Shown here: one piece after another, positions 8,506-15,952 of the stretch
Position numbering within the stretch: position 1 is the first letter of the stretch
How the letters are laid out: each line of letters begins with the position of its first letter
DNA from: Candidatus Poribacteria bacterium
GTDB lineage: Bacteria > Poribacteria > WGA-4E > WGA-3G
Direction: 5' to 3'
Length of the DNA stretch: 64,000 nt
NCBI GenBank assembly: GCA_028821605.1
Contig: JAPPFM010000007.1
Span: forward strand, 1 to 64,000
Translations under genes and position numbers: made by a program
Notes under the pieces: model-generated
The model's database searches: none
The model's input: the letters and a program-made list of their open reading frames with translations, nothing else
Told to the model about the DNA's origin: nothing

Positions 8506-8594
8506 GGTTATCAGTTATCAGTTAAGAGACCTCTTGTGGCAGGCCAGTTAACTGTCTCCTCCACAACAACCCTCTTTAACTGACGACTGATGAC
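8506..8594. repeat. Dispersed repeat R1 (copy 2)
   Basis: Starts with GGTTATCAGTTATCAGTT, has the TGTGGCAG centre also seen in copy 1, and ends with CTCTTTAACTGACGACTGATG. It adjoins the R3 palindrome, so two element types are stacked in the glnA-glnB gap. Confidence 0.65.
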
Positions 8595-8649
8595 TTTAAC
8601 CATCAACTCGCTTTCGCTATAAATGTTAATGCACGAATTGATGGTTAAA
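8595..8649. repeat. Palindromic repeat R3 (copy 1), 55 bp
   Basis: Begins TTTAACCATCAACTCG and ends CGAATTGATGGTTAAA, which pair with a single mismatch over 16 bases; the centre contains TATAAATGTTAA. A second 55-base copy with 5-6 differences and intact ends lies at 46126-46180. Here it is 35 bases before the glnB start. The long stem suggests a MITE-like or structural RNA element. Confidence 0.8.
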
Positions 8650-8654
8650 ACTGA

Positions 8655-9023
<369 letters not shown>

Positions 9024-9047
9024 CTTTCTATTCTATTTTCTCTCTCA

Positions 9048-9075
9048 GAGGCGGGTCCTGCGCCCGCCTCTTTAT
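9048..9075 (+). terminator. Intrinsic terminator after glnB
   Basis: GAGGCGGG (9048-9055), TCCTGCG loop, CCCGCCTC (9063-9070), then TTTATT. An 8-bp GC-rich stem with a short T-rich tail, 24 bases after the glnB stop. It overlaps the end of the convergent gene at 9072. Confidence 0.75.
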
Positions 9076-10421
9076 TCCAACAGCGAAGCAACGAGTGCCT
9101 CCATCTTTGGTACTGTCCCAACATCCGGTAAGGACGACATCGCAGCCCATGTTTCGTATCCGCCCTCTTGTGTCAGTGCTTTGTCCGTACAGATATAGCC
9201 GATATATCCATTTGCTAAACTGACGAGAAACGTTGGATTCGCAGTGGACTCCGATTTGATATTCATTCCCGTCTCAACGAAAACCTCTCCGGGCAACGCC
9301 ACAATCGCCGCTTCCCCCAGACGAATCACTTGAATTGGTGCAGTCATCTGCGATGGTAACCTCGCTAAGCGTTTGCATTCACGTGCGTAGACATCAACCA
9401 AAGCTGTTGGTATCGGCTGCCCAACGACCCAACTAAACGGACCCGTTTCGTAGGCATCGTCCGTTACTTGTGGCAGGGACAGTAAATGTTCAGCAACTTC
9501 AAGGTCTTCAGCCGTAATCCGTTTGGGTTGGTACGTCAGCGTGGTAAGGTTTCCGCTGAGGTCAAGTGTGTCGTGCATCTCCATGAACTGCATCTCAGTG
9601 ATAAAATGCCCAGCAAGAACATTTGCCATTTTCACTGCTTGTCGATGTCCGCTCGCTGTCCATTTCGTTTGCCCACTGAAGTCGATATTGTTAATCTGTC
9701 CCGATGCTGCGTTCCAAAGAAGCGAGATACATGTATCACCCAAATAGTGTTGCATGAGTCGGTCAAAGTGCCCAAAATAGTCAGCGGAGAGGGCACTGCC
9801 GTTATCCGTGCCGATGTAGTGGAGCGAAAAGTTAGCAACAGCCGAAAGCGGTGTGCCATCATCAGTTTCAACGAACATCATCGCTAACTCCGGATCGATT
9901 GTGCCGGTCGGTTCCACAAGTTCTGGGTTTTCGACACCGGGATTCATGCGGACGGTGCCATCTTTCATGTGCCATCGCCGATTGAAAGTGATACGCTCTT
10001 CATTGACACTCGCAAACCCTACACGTGCTGGCTGGAGTCGCCACACCGCGAGTTCAACGGCATCGGCGATTTTCAGGGGTACCCACGCTGTATAATCGGT
10101 GTCTTCGTCAACACCGAGCAGATCCGCAATTGCAACAGCCGTATGTGTATGCGTGGCATTCACCATAACGTGTGCTGCAGGAATACCGCACCGCTCAACA
10201 ATACGTGTTTTCGCTGCGTTTGCGACCTTCTCTGGTATCGCAATAAGGTCGCAGGTGACGATTGCGATACGTGTTTCACCGTTATCGATAACGAGTGCCT
10301 TGGCAAAGAGTTCGTCGTCGATATTTTCAGCGTATCTCGGTCGGAAACCACCGGGCATTCTTGTGCCGAGTGGTGCCGTAATATTTACGCTCGCGCTTCC
10401 TGCTTTAAGAGTTGTTGCCAT
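9072..10421 (-). CDS. Neutral/alkaline ceramidase N-terminal-domain protein
   Basis: 449 aa resembling the N-terminal catalytic domain of neutral/alkaline non-lysosomal ceramidases, which split ceramide into sphingosine and fatty acid. Family marks: ITAPLGTRMPGG at the start, IVTCDLIAIP, the zinc-type NATHTHTA segment near residue 90, and SLHYIGTDN in the middle. It is shorter than true ceramidases (about 650-750 aa) and lacks an obvious signal peptide, so the substrate is uncertain; bacterial proteins of this class are common in catabolic clusters and mostly uncharacterised. The gene starts with a plain ATG after GGAGACTCG. It converges with glnB across a terminator. Confidence 0.75.
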   Translation of the reverse strand: MATTLKAGSASVNITAPLGTRMPGGFRPRYAENIDDELFAKALVIDNGETRIAIVTCDLIAIPEKVANAAKTRIVERCGIPAAHVMVNATHTHTAVAIADLLGVDEDTDYTAWVPLKIADAVELAVWRLQPARVGFASVNEERITFNRRWHMKDGTVRMNPGVENPELVEPTGTIDPELAMMFVETDDGTPLSAVANFSLHYIGTDNGSALSADYFGHFDRLMQHYLGDTCISLLWNAASGQINNIDFSGQTKWTASGHRQAVKMANVLAGHFITEMQFMEMHDTLDLSGNLTTLTYQPKRITAEDLEVAEHLLSLPQVTDDAYETGPFSWVVGQPIPTALVDVYARECKRLARLPSQMTAPIQVIRLGEAAIVALPGEVFVETGMNIKSESTANPTFLVSLANGYIGYICTDKALTQEGGYETWAAMSSLPDVGTVPKMEALVASLLE

Positions 10422-10478
10422 CGTCGAGTCTCCTTAATGGGTAATTTGTGAAGAAGTGAAGCATATCTCAGTAGGTTT

Positions 10479-10517
10479 GTAGGTTGGGTTGAACGAAGAG
10501 AAACCCAACACGCGCTT
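10479..10517. repeat. R6-type repeat end (copy 1)
   Basis: GTAGGTTGGGTTGAACGA at 10479 is the same end sequence as the large R6 element at 35395. Here a short version closes on itself as TTGGGTT...AACCCAA. It lies in the gap upstream of the ceramidase-like gene. Confidence 0.6.
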
Positions 10518-10638
10518 GAAAATAAGTGTTGACTGACTCGATTCACTATAACTTTAGACTGGGCAGCCCAGTGGTCCAGTGTTGCTATCTATTTTATGGT
10601 TTGTGGAAATTGTTAGAAAAGGTCCCGTGTTGTCGGGT

Positions 10639-10857
10639 TTAAGTAGGTGAAAGCAAAACGAAATCTGCGGCATAGGCGAAGCAAGCGCGAATATCTGTTT
10701 CGGTTAGTTCGGGGAAATCATCAAGAATTTCCGCTACTGTCATGCCGGACGCGAGATATTCAAAAATATCATAAACGGTGATCCGCATTCCCCGAATACA
10801 CGGCTGTCCGCTGTGTTTGTCCGGTTCAACTGTGATAATCTCCTTGTAGTGGTTCAT
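10639..10857 (-). CDS. DUF433 protein, orphan antitoxin-like
   Basis: 72 aa with the DUF433 signature: GQPCIRGMRITVYDIFEYLASGMTVAEILDDFPELTETDI. DUF433 proteins have a small DNA-binding-type fold and usually pair with a DUF5615 PIN-like protein, as at 52451-53289 in this window. No such partner is adjacent: the neighbours are a ceramidase-like gene and a sarcosine oxidase. I therefore call it an orphan. A GGAGGC motif precedes the ATG. Confidence 0.75.
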   Translation of the reverse strand: MNHYKEIITVEPDKHSGQPCIRGMRITVYDIFEYLASGMTVAEILDDFPELTETDIRACFAYAADFVLLSPT

Positions 10858-10970
10858 CTGCTTGCCTCCTGAGTCTCAAAGGAATCGCTACAGAATTGTA
10901 GATAGTGTTGTACCTTTCCTTAAGTATGCCTAAAATTTTTTCAAATGTCAAGAAAAAGACTGGTATTTTA

Positions 10971-12131
10971 TCATGCTTGCAACCTTGGGATACCGCTTGA
11001 GATTTTATGTTTTCGGTCCATACGAAATGGGTGGATGTCAAAATCTGTTTCACCGTTTCGGACGAGTTCGCTCATGATACGTCCGACAAGGGCGCAAAAC
11101 TTGAAACCGTGCCCTGAAAAACCTGCCGCGATCAACACATTCGAGCAGTGGGGGTGTACGTCAATAATAAAGTCTTCGTCTGGAGTTTCGGTATAGAGGC
11201 AGACTTCGGCATGCGTGGTTTTTCCAAGTTCAGGAAGGCGTTCTTGCACGTAAGCATCTATATGGGCGATGTATTCTGCATCCGGTGTACGTTCGGGTGT
11301 ATCAGGCGAGATAACTTGTCCTCTGCCGTGGCGTGCAATTTTTAGTCCGCCGCCCGTATTAAAAGAGCCAAAAGCCGGAATGCCGTAGATGAATTCCCCA
11401 TCAGGAGTCGCTTCCGTGAAGACTGGAAACCGGTCTGGCTGGAAACGTTTGCTGTCTGAGGGCTGATAGTAGCATACCTGTTGTTTTGTAACCGTGAGTG
11501 GGAGATTCAATTCTGCGAGTAGAGTGCTAGCCCATGCCCCCGCTGTCACGATAATTTTTCTTCCGTGGAACGATTCATTTTCGGAGCGGACCGTTGGGAC
11601 CTCTGCCTGCCAATCAATGTTAATGACAGGGGTTTCCTCTTGAACTGTTGCGCCGTGTTGTTCTGCCAATTGCAAGTGGGTGGAAACACACTCGGCGGCA
11701 CGGAGAAAACCGGTATCTTTCTGCCAGAGGACCTCCATATCGCTCGTTGATTGGAACTGTGGGAAACGTTCGGCTAACTGTGCCGCATCCCACCATTCGG
11801 ATTCAACGCCTGCGGCATCTAAACTTTCCCGCGCAGCGCGTCCATAAGGGTTTCCCTTTGCCCCAATACCTACACTTCCCGTGATAAACAGCAGCGATTT
11901 CCCCGATACCGATTCGAGGTCACGCCATTCGGCGTAGGCGGTTTTCATCAGTTCGGTGTAGAAGGGCTTATCGTAGAAGAAACGGATGATACGCGTTTCT
12001 CCATGTGAGCTACCGAAGGGATGCCCGCGTTGGAACTGTTCTAAAACAAGCACGTTCGCGCCGGATTTGGCGAGGTGGTATGCGGTCGCGCTGCCCATCC
12101 CACCGGCACCGATGACAATTGCATCATACAT
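10971..12131 (-). CDS. solA: Monomeric sarcosine oxidase / N-methyl-tryptophan oxidase
   Basis: FAD-dependent amine oxidase that demethylates N-methyl amino acids, releasing formaldehyde and H2O2. 386 aa, as in the family. Features: dinucleotide fold GAGGMGSATAYHL at 9-20, GSSHGETRIIR at 40-50, and CLYTETPDEDFIID starting at Cys311, matching the covalent-flavin Cys315 of monomeric sarcosine oxidase; GFSGHGFKF near the C-terminus. Creatininase and a PhyH protein are encoded just upstream on the same strand, which suggests breakdown of a methylated amino compound such as creatinine or sarcosine. Sarcosine versus N-methyltryptophan specificity is not decidable here. Confidence 0.85.
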   Translation of the reverse strand: MYDAIVIGAGGMGSATAYHLAKSGANVLVLEQFQRGHPFGSSHGETRIIRFFYDKPFYTELMKTAYAEWRDLESVSGKSLLFITGSVGIGAKGNPYGRAARESLDAAGVESEWWDAAQLAERFPQFQSTSDMEVLWQKDTGFLRAAECVSTHLQLAEQHGATVQEETPVINIDWQAEVPTVRSENESFHGRKIIVTAGAWASTLLAELNLPLTVTKQQVCYYQPSDSKRFQPDRFPVFTEATPDGEFIYGIPAFGSFNTGGGLKIARHGRGQVISPDTPERTPDAEYIAHIDAYVQERLPELGKTTHAEVCLYTETPDEDFIIDVHPHCSNVLIAAGFSGHGFKFCALVGRIMSELVRNGETDFDIHPFRMDRKHKISSGIPRLQA

Positions 12132-12187
12132 ATCAGTTACCAGTTATCAGTTACCAGTCCGCACGGATTGGGTAACCCAACCCCTAC
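12130..12187. repeat. Partial R1 plus R2 (copy 2)
   Basis: TATCAGTTACCAGTTATCAGTTACCAGT at 12131-12158 (R1-type units) runs straight into the R2 element at 12160-12187, which has the palindrome TTGGGTAACCCAA. The composite fills the gap between the sarcosine oxidase and PhyH genes. Confidence 0.65.
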
Positions 12188-12199
12188 AAGGACTTGCGA

Positions 12200-12961
12200 T
12201 TATCCGTGGAATGGGAACGGATTTGGCACAGTCGTGAAATTCTGGTACCGGTCTTCGCCGCGCAGCAGGATCGGTTTCCAAGGACGCTTCAGCGAATTCT
12301 CTTCTGCCTGTTTCACGGATGGGTCTATGTAGCGGACTGTTAAGCCACACCGCCGACGGGTGGAATGATTCGGTAGACTACCGTGGATCATCTGTCCGTG
12401 GTGAATGGACATCTCACCCGCTCTTAGCACGAGATCAACAGCAGTTTCTGCCACTGCCTCGGTGACCGGAACTTCCTGATTGATGCTCAGCAGATTCCCT
12501 TCTCGTCCTGACGTGCCGTGTTCTTGGATACCCTGTTGGTGGCTTCCGGGGATGACTCGCATACAGCCGTTGCCTGTATCGCTATCGTCTATGGCGTACC
12601 AAGCGGTAATCGCATCCGGTGGTTCAAGCCCCCAGTAGGTCACATCTTGATGCCATGCGACGAACTTCTCACGGGGTCCGTATTTGCAAAAGAAGTGTGT
12701 GGCTAACAACATCACATCGGGACCGATGAGCGTTTCGATGACATCCACAATTTTGGGGTGCGTTGCGAGTTCCCAGATGAATTGATGGTCGAAATGCCAA
12801 TCAATGAGACCGATTTCACATTTCTCTTTGCCGACTTCTGCTTCCAAGGCATTATAGGCGTGCTGATAGCGTGTCGCTTCAGCTTCACCAGCAATGGGAA
12901 TGCCGGTCAAGAATCCTTCTGTTCGGTAATTTTCAGCCAGTTGTCCGTTTTTAGTTTCCAT
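12200..12961 (-). CDS. PhyH-family 2-oxoglutarate/Fe(II) dioxygenase
   Basis: 253 aa phytanoyl-CoA-dioxygenase-like oxygenase, expected to hydroxylate a small substrate using O2 and 2-oxoglutarate. The metal triad is visible: His104-Gln-Asp106 (WHQDVTYWG) and the distal His193 in MIHGSLPNHS; the Arg cluster at 202-204 can hold the 2-oxoglutarate carboxylate. IPGSHQQG is the usual loop between them. The gene starts 13 bases after the creatininase stop, so the two are co-transcribed. Its substrate may be the N-methylated compound handled by its neighbours (inference). Confidence 0.88.
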   Translation of the reverse strand: METKNGQLAENYRTEGFLTGIPIAGEAEATRYQHAYNALEAEVGKEKCEIGLIDWHFDHQFIWELATHPKIVDVIETLIGPDVMLLATHFFCKYGPREKFVAWHQDVTYWGLEPPDAITAWYAIDDSDTGNGCMRVIPGSHQQGIQEHGTSGREGNLLSINQEVPVTEAVAETAVDLVLRAGEMSIHHGQMIHGSLPNHSTRRRCGLTVRYIDPSVKQAEENSLKRPWKPILLRGEDRYQNFTTVPNPFPFHG

Positions 12962-12974
12962 GTGATATCCTCTC

Positions 12975-13862
12975 TTAGGAAAGTTCTGGAAGTTTACACT
13001 GACGAAACCATTGTGAGCCTTCCGGTGGCGATTCTTCAGGATTTTTCATCGTCTCAAAGGTTTCCAAAGCAGGTGATACTGTTTCTGCCCATATCTGTTC
13101 GACTTCCTCAAAAGTGACAGGGTGGCGTTCGGTAATGTTTTGTTGTGTGTAAGCCTCCAATAATTCCTGCATCTTTTCTCCGAGCCACGCGACTTCGTCT
13201 TGCACCATACGTTCACCGATGCGTCGGTCGGAATCGGAAGCGTTTGATCCCATTGCGAAGTGCGGTCCTTGTGCGTCCGCTGCGGGCATCCTTGACATAT
13301 CAACACACTCTGGCTCTAACGCCCAGAGAAGCGAGGTTTCAACTCTACCAGCGTGGTCTCCACCGTTGCCTTGACCGTCGAATCCGGGTGTATTCGCCTC
13401 GAAATCGGGGAGTCCGTAGAGTCGCATGGCGAAATGTGGTTGAATTAGGGATAGGAGCGTCTTAAGGTCCTGCCAGTTCGGTCCATAGTGTCCCGTGAGG
13501 AAAATAGCGGCGTGGAATCCGAGCGCATCGGCGGCGCGGACGTGATAACACACATTTTTAAAATGCTGCCACGTCGGCATAGCAGTCAGCCAGCTGCGTA
13601 CTTCGCCGACATTTTGGTATGCCCAGTTCGCATACATGCCGTGTTCATGGATATGCCAATAATCGGGAGGCGCGACGATACCGCCATGCGTTTGTGCTGC
13701 ACGGCAAGCGATTCCGTGTGCCTTGAGTGCATCCAACCCGACTGTATTTTGCGGTCCGTGTGGTTCGCAAAGTCCATAGGTAAAATAGACCGCGGGACAT
13801 TCGTTGAATGCTGCTTCCAATTCATCGGGGAACATCCGTTCCCAGCGTACCTCTTTTCGCAT
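12975..13862 (-). CDS. Creatininase-family amidohydrolase
   Basis: 295 aa of the creatininase family (metal-dependent amidohydrolases including creatininase and mycofactocin MftE). Visible metal-site motifs: GLCEPHGPQNTVGLDAL at about 31-47 (Glu, His, Asp ligands), a TGHYGPNW loop near 125, and GGDHAGRVETS near 175 with a Glu ligand. It heads a minus-strand cluster with a PhyH oxygenase and a sarcosine-oxidase-like protein. Creatininase plus sarcosine oxidase are two steps of creatinine breakdown, but the middle enzyme (creatinase) is absent, so a different lactam or amide is equally possible. Confidence 0.8.
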   Translation of the reverse strand: MRKEVRWERMFPDELEAAFNECPAVYFTYGLCEPHGPQNTVGLDALKAHGIACRAAQTHGGIVAPPDYWHIHEHGMYANWAYQNVGEVRSWLTAMPTWQHFKNVCYHVRAADALGFHAAIFLTGHYGPNWQDLKTLLSLIQPHFAMRLYGLPDFEANTPGFDGQGNGGDHAGRVETSLLWALEPECVDMSRMPAADAQGPHFAMGSNASDSDRRIGERMVQDEVAWLGEKMQELLEAYTQQNITERHPVTFEEVEQIWAETVSPALETFETMKNPEESPPEGSQWFRQCKLPELS

Positions 13863-13916
13863 TCGTATTTTCCTCTCATAAGGATGTCGTAATTCGGAGA
13901 TTATTCCTACAGTTGT

Positions 13917-14786
13917 TTAGCCGAGAAATGAACCCATATTTAAGATTGCGCTAATTTTCTTGGCACCGGTAAGGCGAGGTTGCAGTTCAAACGCCATTTT
14001 CAGAACGGTTCGTGCTTCCCGGAACCGATCAATCTCAACGTAGAATTCGGCGATTTTTTTGTACATCCATGCGGTTTCGCGTTTCGGGAGTTTTAATTCA
14101 CGGATCTTCGCCAGTGGGATTTGACACGTTTGGTCGTACCCCTCAACGGTGAAATGGTAGAGATAGATAAATTTGAGGCGTTCTTTGACTTCCCGAATAA
14201 AATGTTTGAAACAGGGACGTTTTAATTCGGCGGACAAAAGGGATTCGTAAAGCAGCATTGCTTGTTCAATCTTTCGATGCCGATCAAGAACCGAGGACTG
14301 ATCACCATTAGAGAATCCGAGTTTCTGGTATGCTTCGGCGATGAGGAACTCGCAGTCCCGACTCTCTTCGTAGCTCAGGAAATCGTCGATACGCCACTCC
14401 TTCCCTCTTTCTTGAGAGTGGTGCTGCAGCTGCTCGTACATGGAGATACCCGTTTCGTAGTTGTGGTGGAGCAGGGCGTGCAGCAGCAATTCTAACTTGG
14501 CGTAAGTCTGGTTGAGTTTATTCAGTCTGTTGAGATAGACTTCGTGTGATTTTTGTTGTCGTTCAATCGTCTGTAACGTCCGGTCGTAGTCGGATTTTTG
14601 CTTTTTGTCGTGAAGCGTATTGTAAGCGTTACAGACTTCGCGGAACATTTTTTCTGCAAAAACGGTCCGCTCCGGGTTTTTGTCGGGATGGTAGCGTTTT
14701 GCGAGTTTCCGGAATGCAATTTTTATTTCGCGAGCGGTGGCGTTCCGCCTGATTTCTAAGATTTGATAGTAATCTGGAATTTGCAT
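13917..14786 (-). CDS. DnaJ-domain protein with helical repeat tail
   Basis: 289 aa. The first 70 residues are a J domain: YYQILEIRRNATAREIKIAFRKLAKRYHPDKNPE with the HPD motif at 33-35 that stimulates DnaK ATPase. There is no Gly/Phe region, zinc finger or DnaJ C-terminal substrate domain. The remainder is helical with TPR-like stretches near 215-280 (AWMYKKIAEFYVEIDRFREARTVL). This layout suggests a specialised J protein that brings DnaK to a particular partner. It has its own upstream promoter candidate and stands alone. Confidence 0.85.
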   Translation of the reverse strand: MQIPDYYQILEIRRNATAREIKIAFRKLAKRYHPDKNPERTVFAEKMFREVCNAYNTLHDKKQKSDYDRTLQTIERQQKSHEVYLNRLNKLNQTYAKLELLLHALLHHNYETGISMYEQLQHHSQERGKEWRIDDFLSYEESRDCEFLIAEAYQKLGFSNGDQSSVLDRHRKIEQAMLLYESLLSAELKRPCFKHFIREVKERLKFIYLYHFTVEGYDQTCQIPLAKIRELKLPKRETAWMYKKIAEFYVEIDRFREARTVLKMAFELQPRLTGAKKISAILNMGSFLG

Positions 14787-14816
14787 TATGGATACAACAT
14801 TTTTGATAGATACAGT

Positions 14817-14848
14817 GTTATAATTCCACAGATTCCAGAATTTGTCAA
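14817..14848 (-). promoter_or_regulatory. Possible promoter of the DnaJ-domain gene
   Basis: On the minus strand TTGACA (14848-14843) is followed by AATTATAAC (14825-14817). A 17-19 base spacer gives an imperfect -10 and the better TATAAC lies at 20, so the match is only moderate. The distance to the ATG at 14786 is suitable. Confidence 0.35.
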
Positions 14849-15026
14849 GTGGAAATTCGGAAGATTAAGGTTGGAAGGCTGGTGGAGAGTTGTGATAGCA
14901 GCAATTTGGCTTAGAGGTGGGATTTAGCGATCCTACTATGACATTTTATTATATTTTGGGTTTTGAGAAGCGCGATCAGTTTTTCGCTAAAGTTTTCCTT
15001 TGACCTATTTAGTCCTTCTACAAATG

Positions 15027-15452
15027 TTACCCATTAGATTTTTTAGTATCCTCGGGTGTCTTGGGTTGCGTCTCTGGTTCCTCCATAATTTGGATATGAG
15101 AAGGATCTTCAACTATTCTGTTTTTGATTGTTGATACTATTTTTGAAATTGACGTTTTGGTTCGCCACCAGATAATTATAAGGCACAGACCGAGGAGGAT
15201 ACCTACGACAATGATAAAAATAAAAATTGTTTCTACAATTTGCCATCTAAAATCAGCAGTTGCTAAAGCAGCTATACATGTGAACGCTATGGAAAACAGA
15301 AATATTGCTAAGTTCAATTGTAGCGTTCCCGCTGCTCCCTTTTCAAGAAATTCTAATTCATGTTCTTTGACTTCATATAAATTGACAAATTCAACCTTAC
15401 CTCGTCTAATGAGAGGTTTCTGATCACTATGAGGAGAGTTCGGATCAACCAT
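15027..15452 (-). CDS. Two-TM protein of an AT-rich two-gene cassette
   Basis: 141 aa. A soluble N-terminal part of about 43 residues with YEVKEHELEFLEKGAAGTL leads into two hydrophobic segments at about 46-67 and 73-96, followed by a basic and then acidic C-terminal tail. The ATG is one base beyond the stop of the Cas2/SinR-like gene, so translation is probably coupled. Family not recognised. An effector that acts on the membrane, controlled by the small cytosolic partner, is one possible role (inference only). Confidence 0.65.
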   Translation of the reverse strand: MVDPNSPHSDQKPLIRRGKVEFVNLYEVKEHELEFLEKGAAGTLQLNLAIFLFSIAFTCIAALATADFRWQIVETIFIFIIVVGILLGLCLIIIWWRTKTSISKIVSTIKNRIVEDPSHIQIMEEPETQPKTPEDTKKSNG

Positions 15453-15453
15453 T

Positions 15454-15726
15454 TTATAATCTTTCCTTTAGCCATTCACTATTTTTAGGACCATAAGCAT
15501 TTGTCCAAGCGGAGTATATCCCAGACCGGATAACAAATATTCTATCTGATTCGGACGCAGCTTGGCCCAAAAAATCTAATATTTGAGTTGGTGTTTGATC
15601 AGAAACAATTGCCCAACAATTGTCGTGAATTGGACAATAACCACTATATTGTTTCAGCTTCTCTTTAAGATGATTCTTTCTAAAATCATCATCCACTTCA
15701 AAAGTAACAATATAAGTTGTCATCAT
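15454..15726 (-). CDS. Cas2/SinR-like small ferredoxin-fold protein
   Basis: 90 aa beginning MMTTYIVTFEVDDDF, then CPIHDNCWAIVSDQTPTQILDFL and SDRIFVIRSGIYSAW. This order (YIV strand, HxxCWAI, DRIFV, AW) resembles the small proteins annotated as SinR-family or Cas2-like, with a ferredoxin fold related to Cas2/VapD. No cas1, repeat array or other cas gene is near, so this is not an adaptation module. It is the first gene of a two-gene unit with the TM protein at 15027. The DNA is clearly more AT-rich than its neighbours, suggesting acquisition by transfer. Confidence 0.6.
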   Translation of the reverse strand: MMTTYIVTFEVDDDFRKNHLKEKLKQYSGYCPIHDNCWAIVSDQTPTQILDFLGQAASESDRIFVIRSGIYSAWTNAYGPKNSEWLKERL

Positions 15727-15952
15727 GTCTTCCTAAATTCCGAATATATATCTCATAACGAGTCATATACGTCATGACCACCCATTCAAACCGTGATAAG
15801 TTTCTGAGACCTTCTTGATAAGGTGAGTGGCAAGTTCAAAGACGAACTTCTTCCCGTTAACAGCATGTATTTTAAGTTTATCATACACCATGCCAAATAT
15901 CAAGTGAGTATTTAGTTTTTAGTGGCAGGAAGTCGCGATTGGGAGATCGTTC

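Noticed and set aside
10826-11053. 75-codon minus-strand frame overlapping the DUF433 gene
   Set aside because: It overlaps two better genes and has no motif; it is a chance frame.
15454-15726. A CRISPR adaptation module
   Set aside because: The Cas2-like protein has no cas1, no other cas gene and no repeat-spacer array near it.
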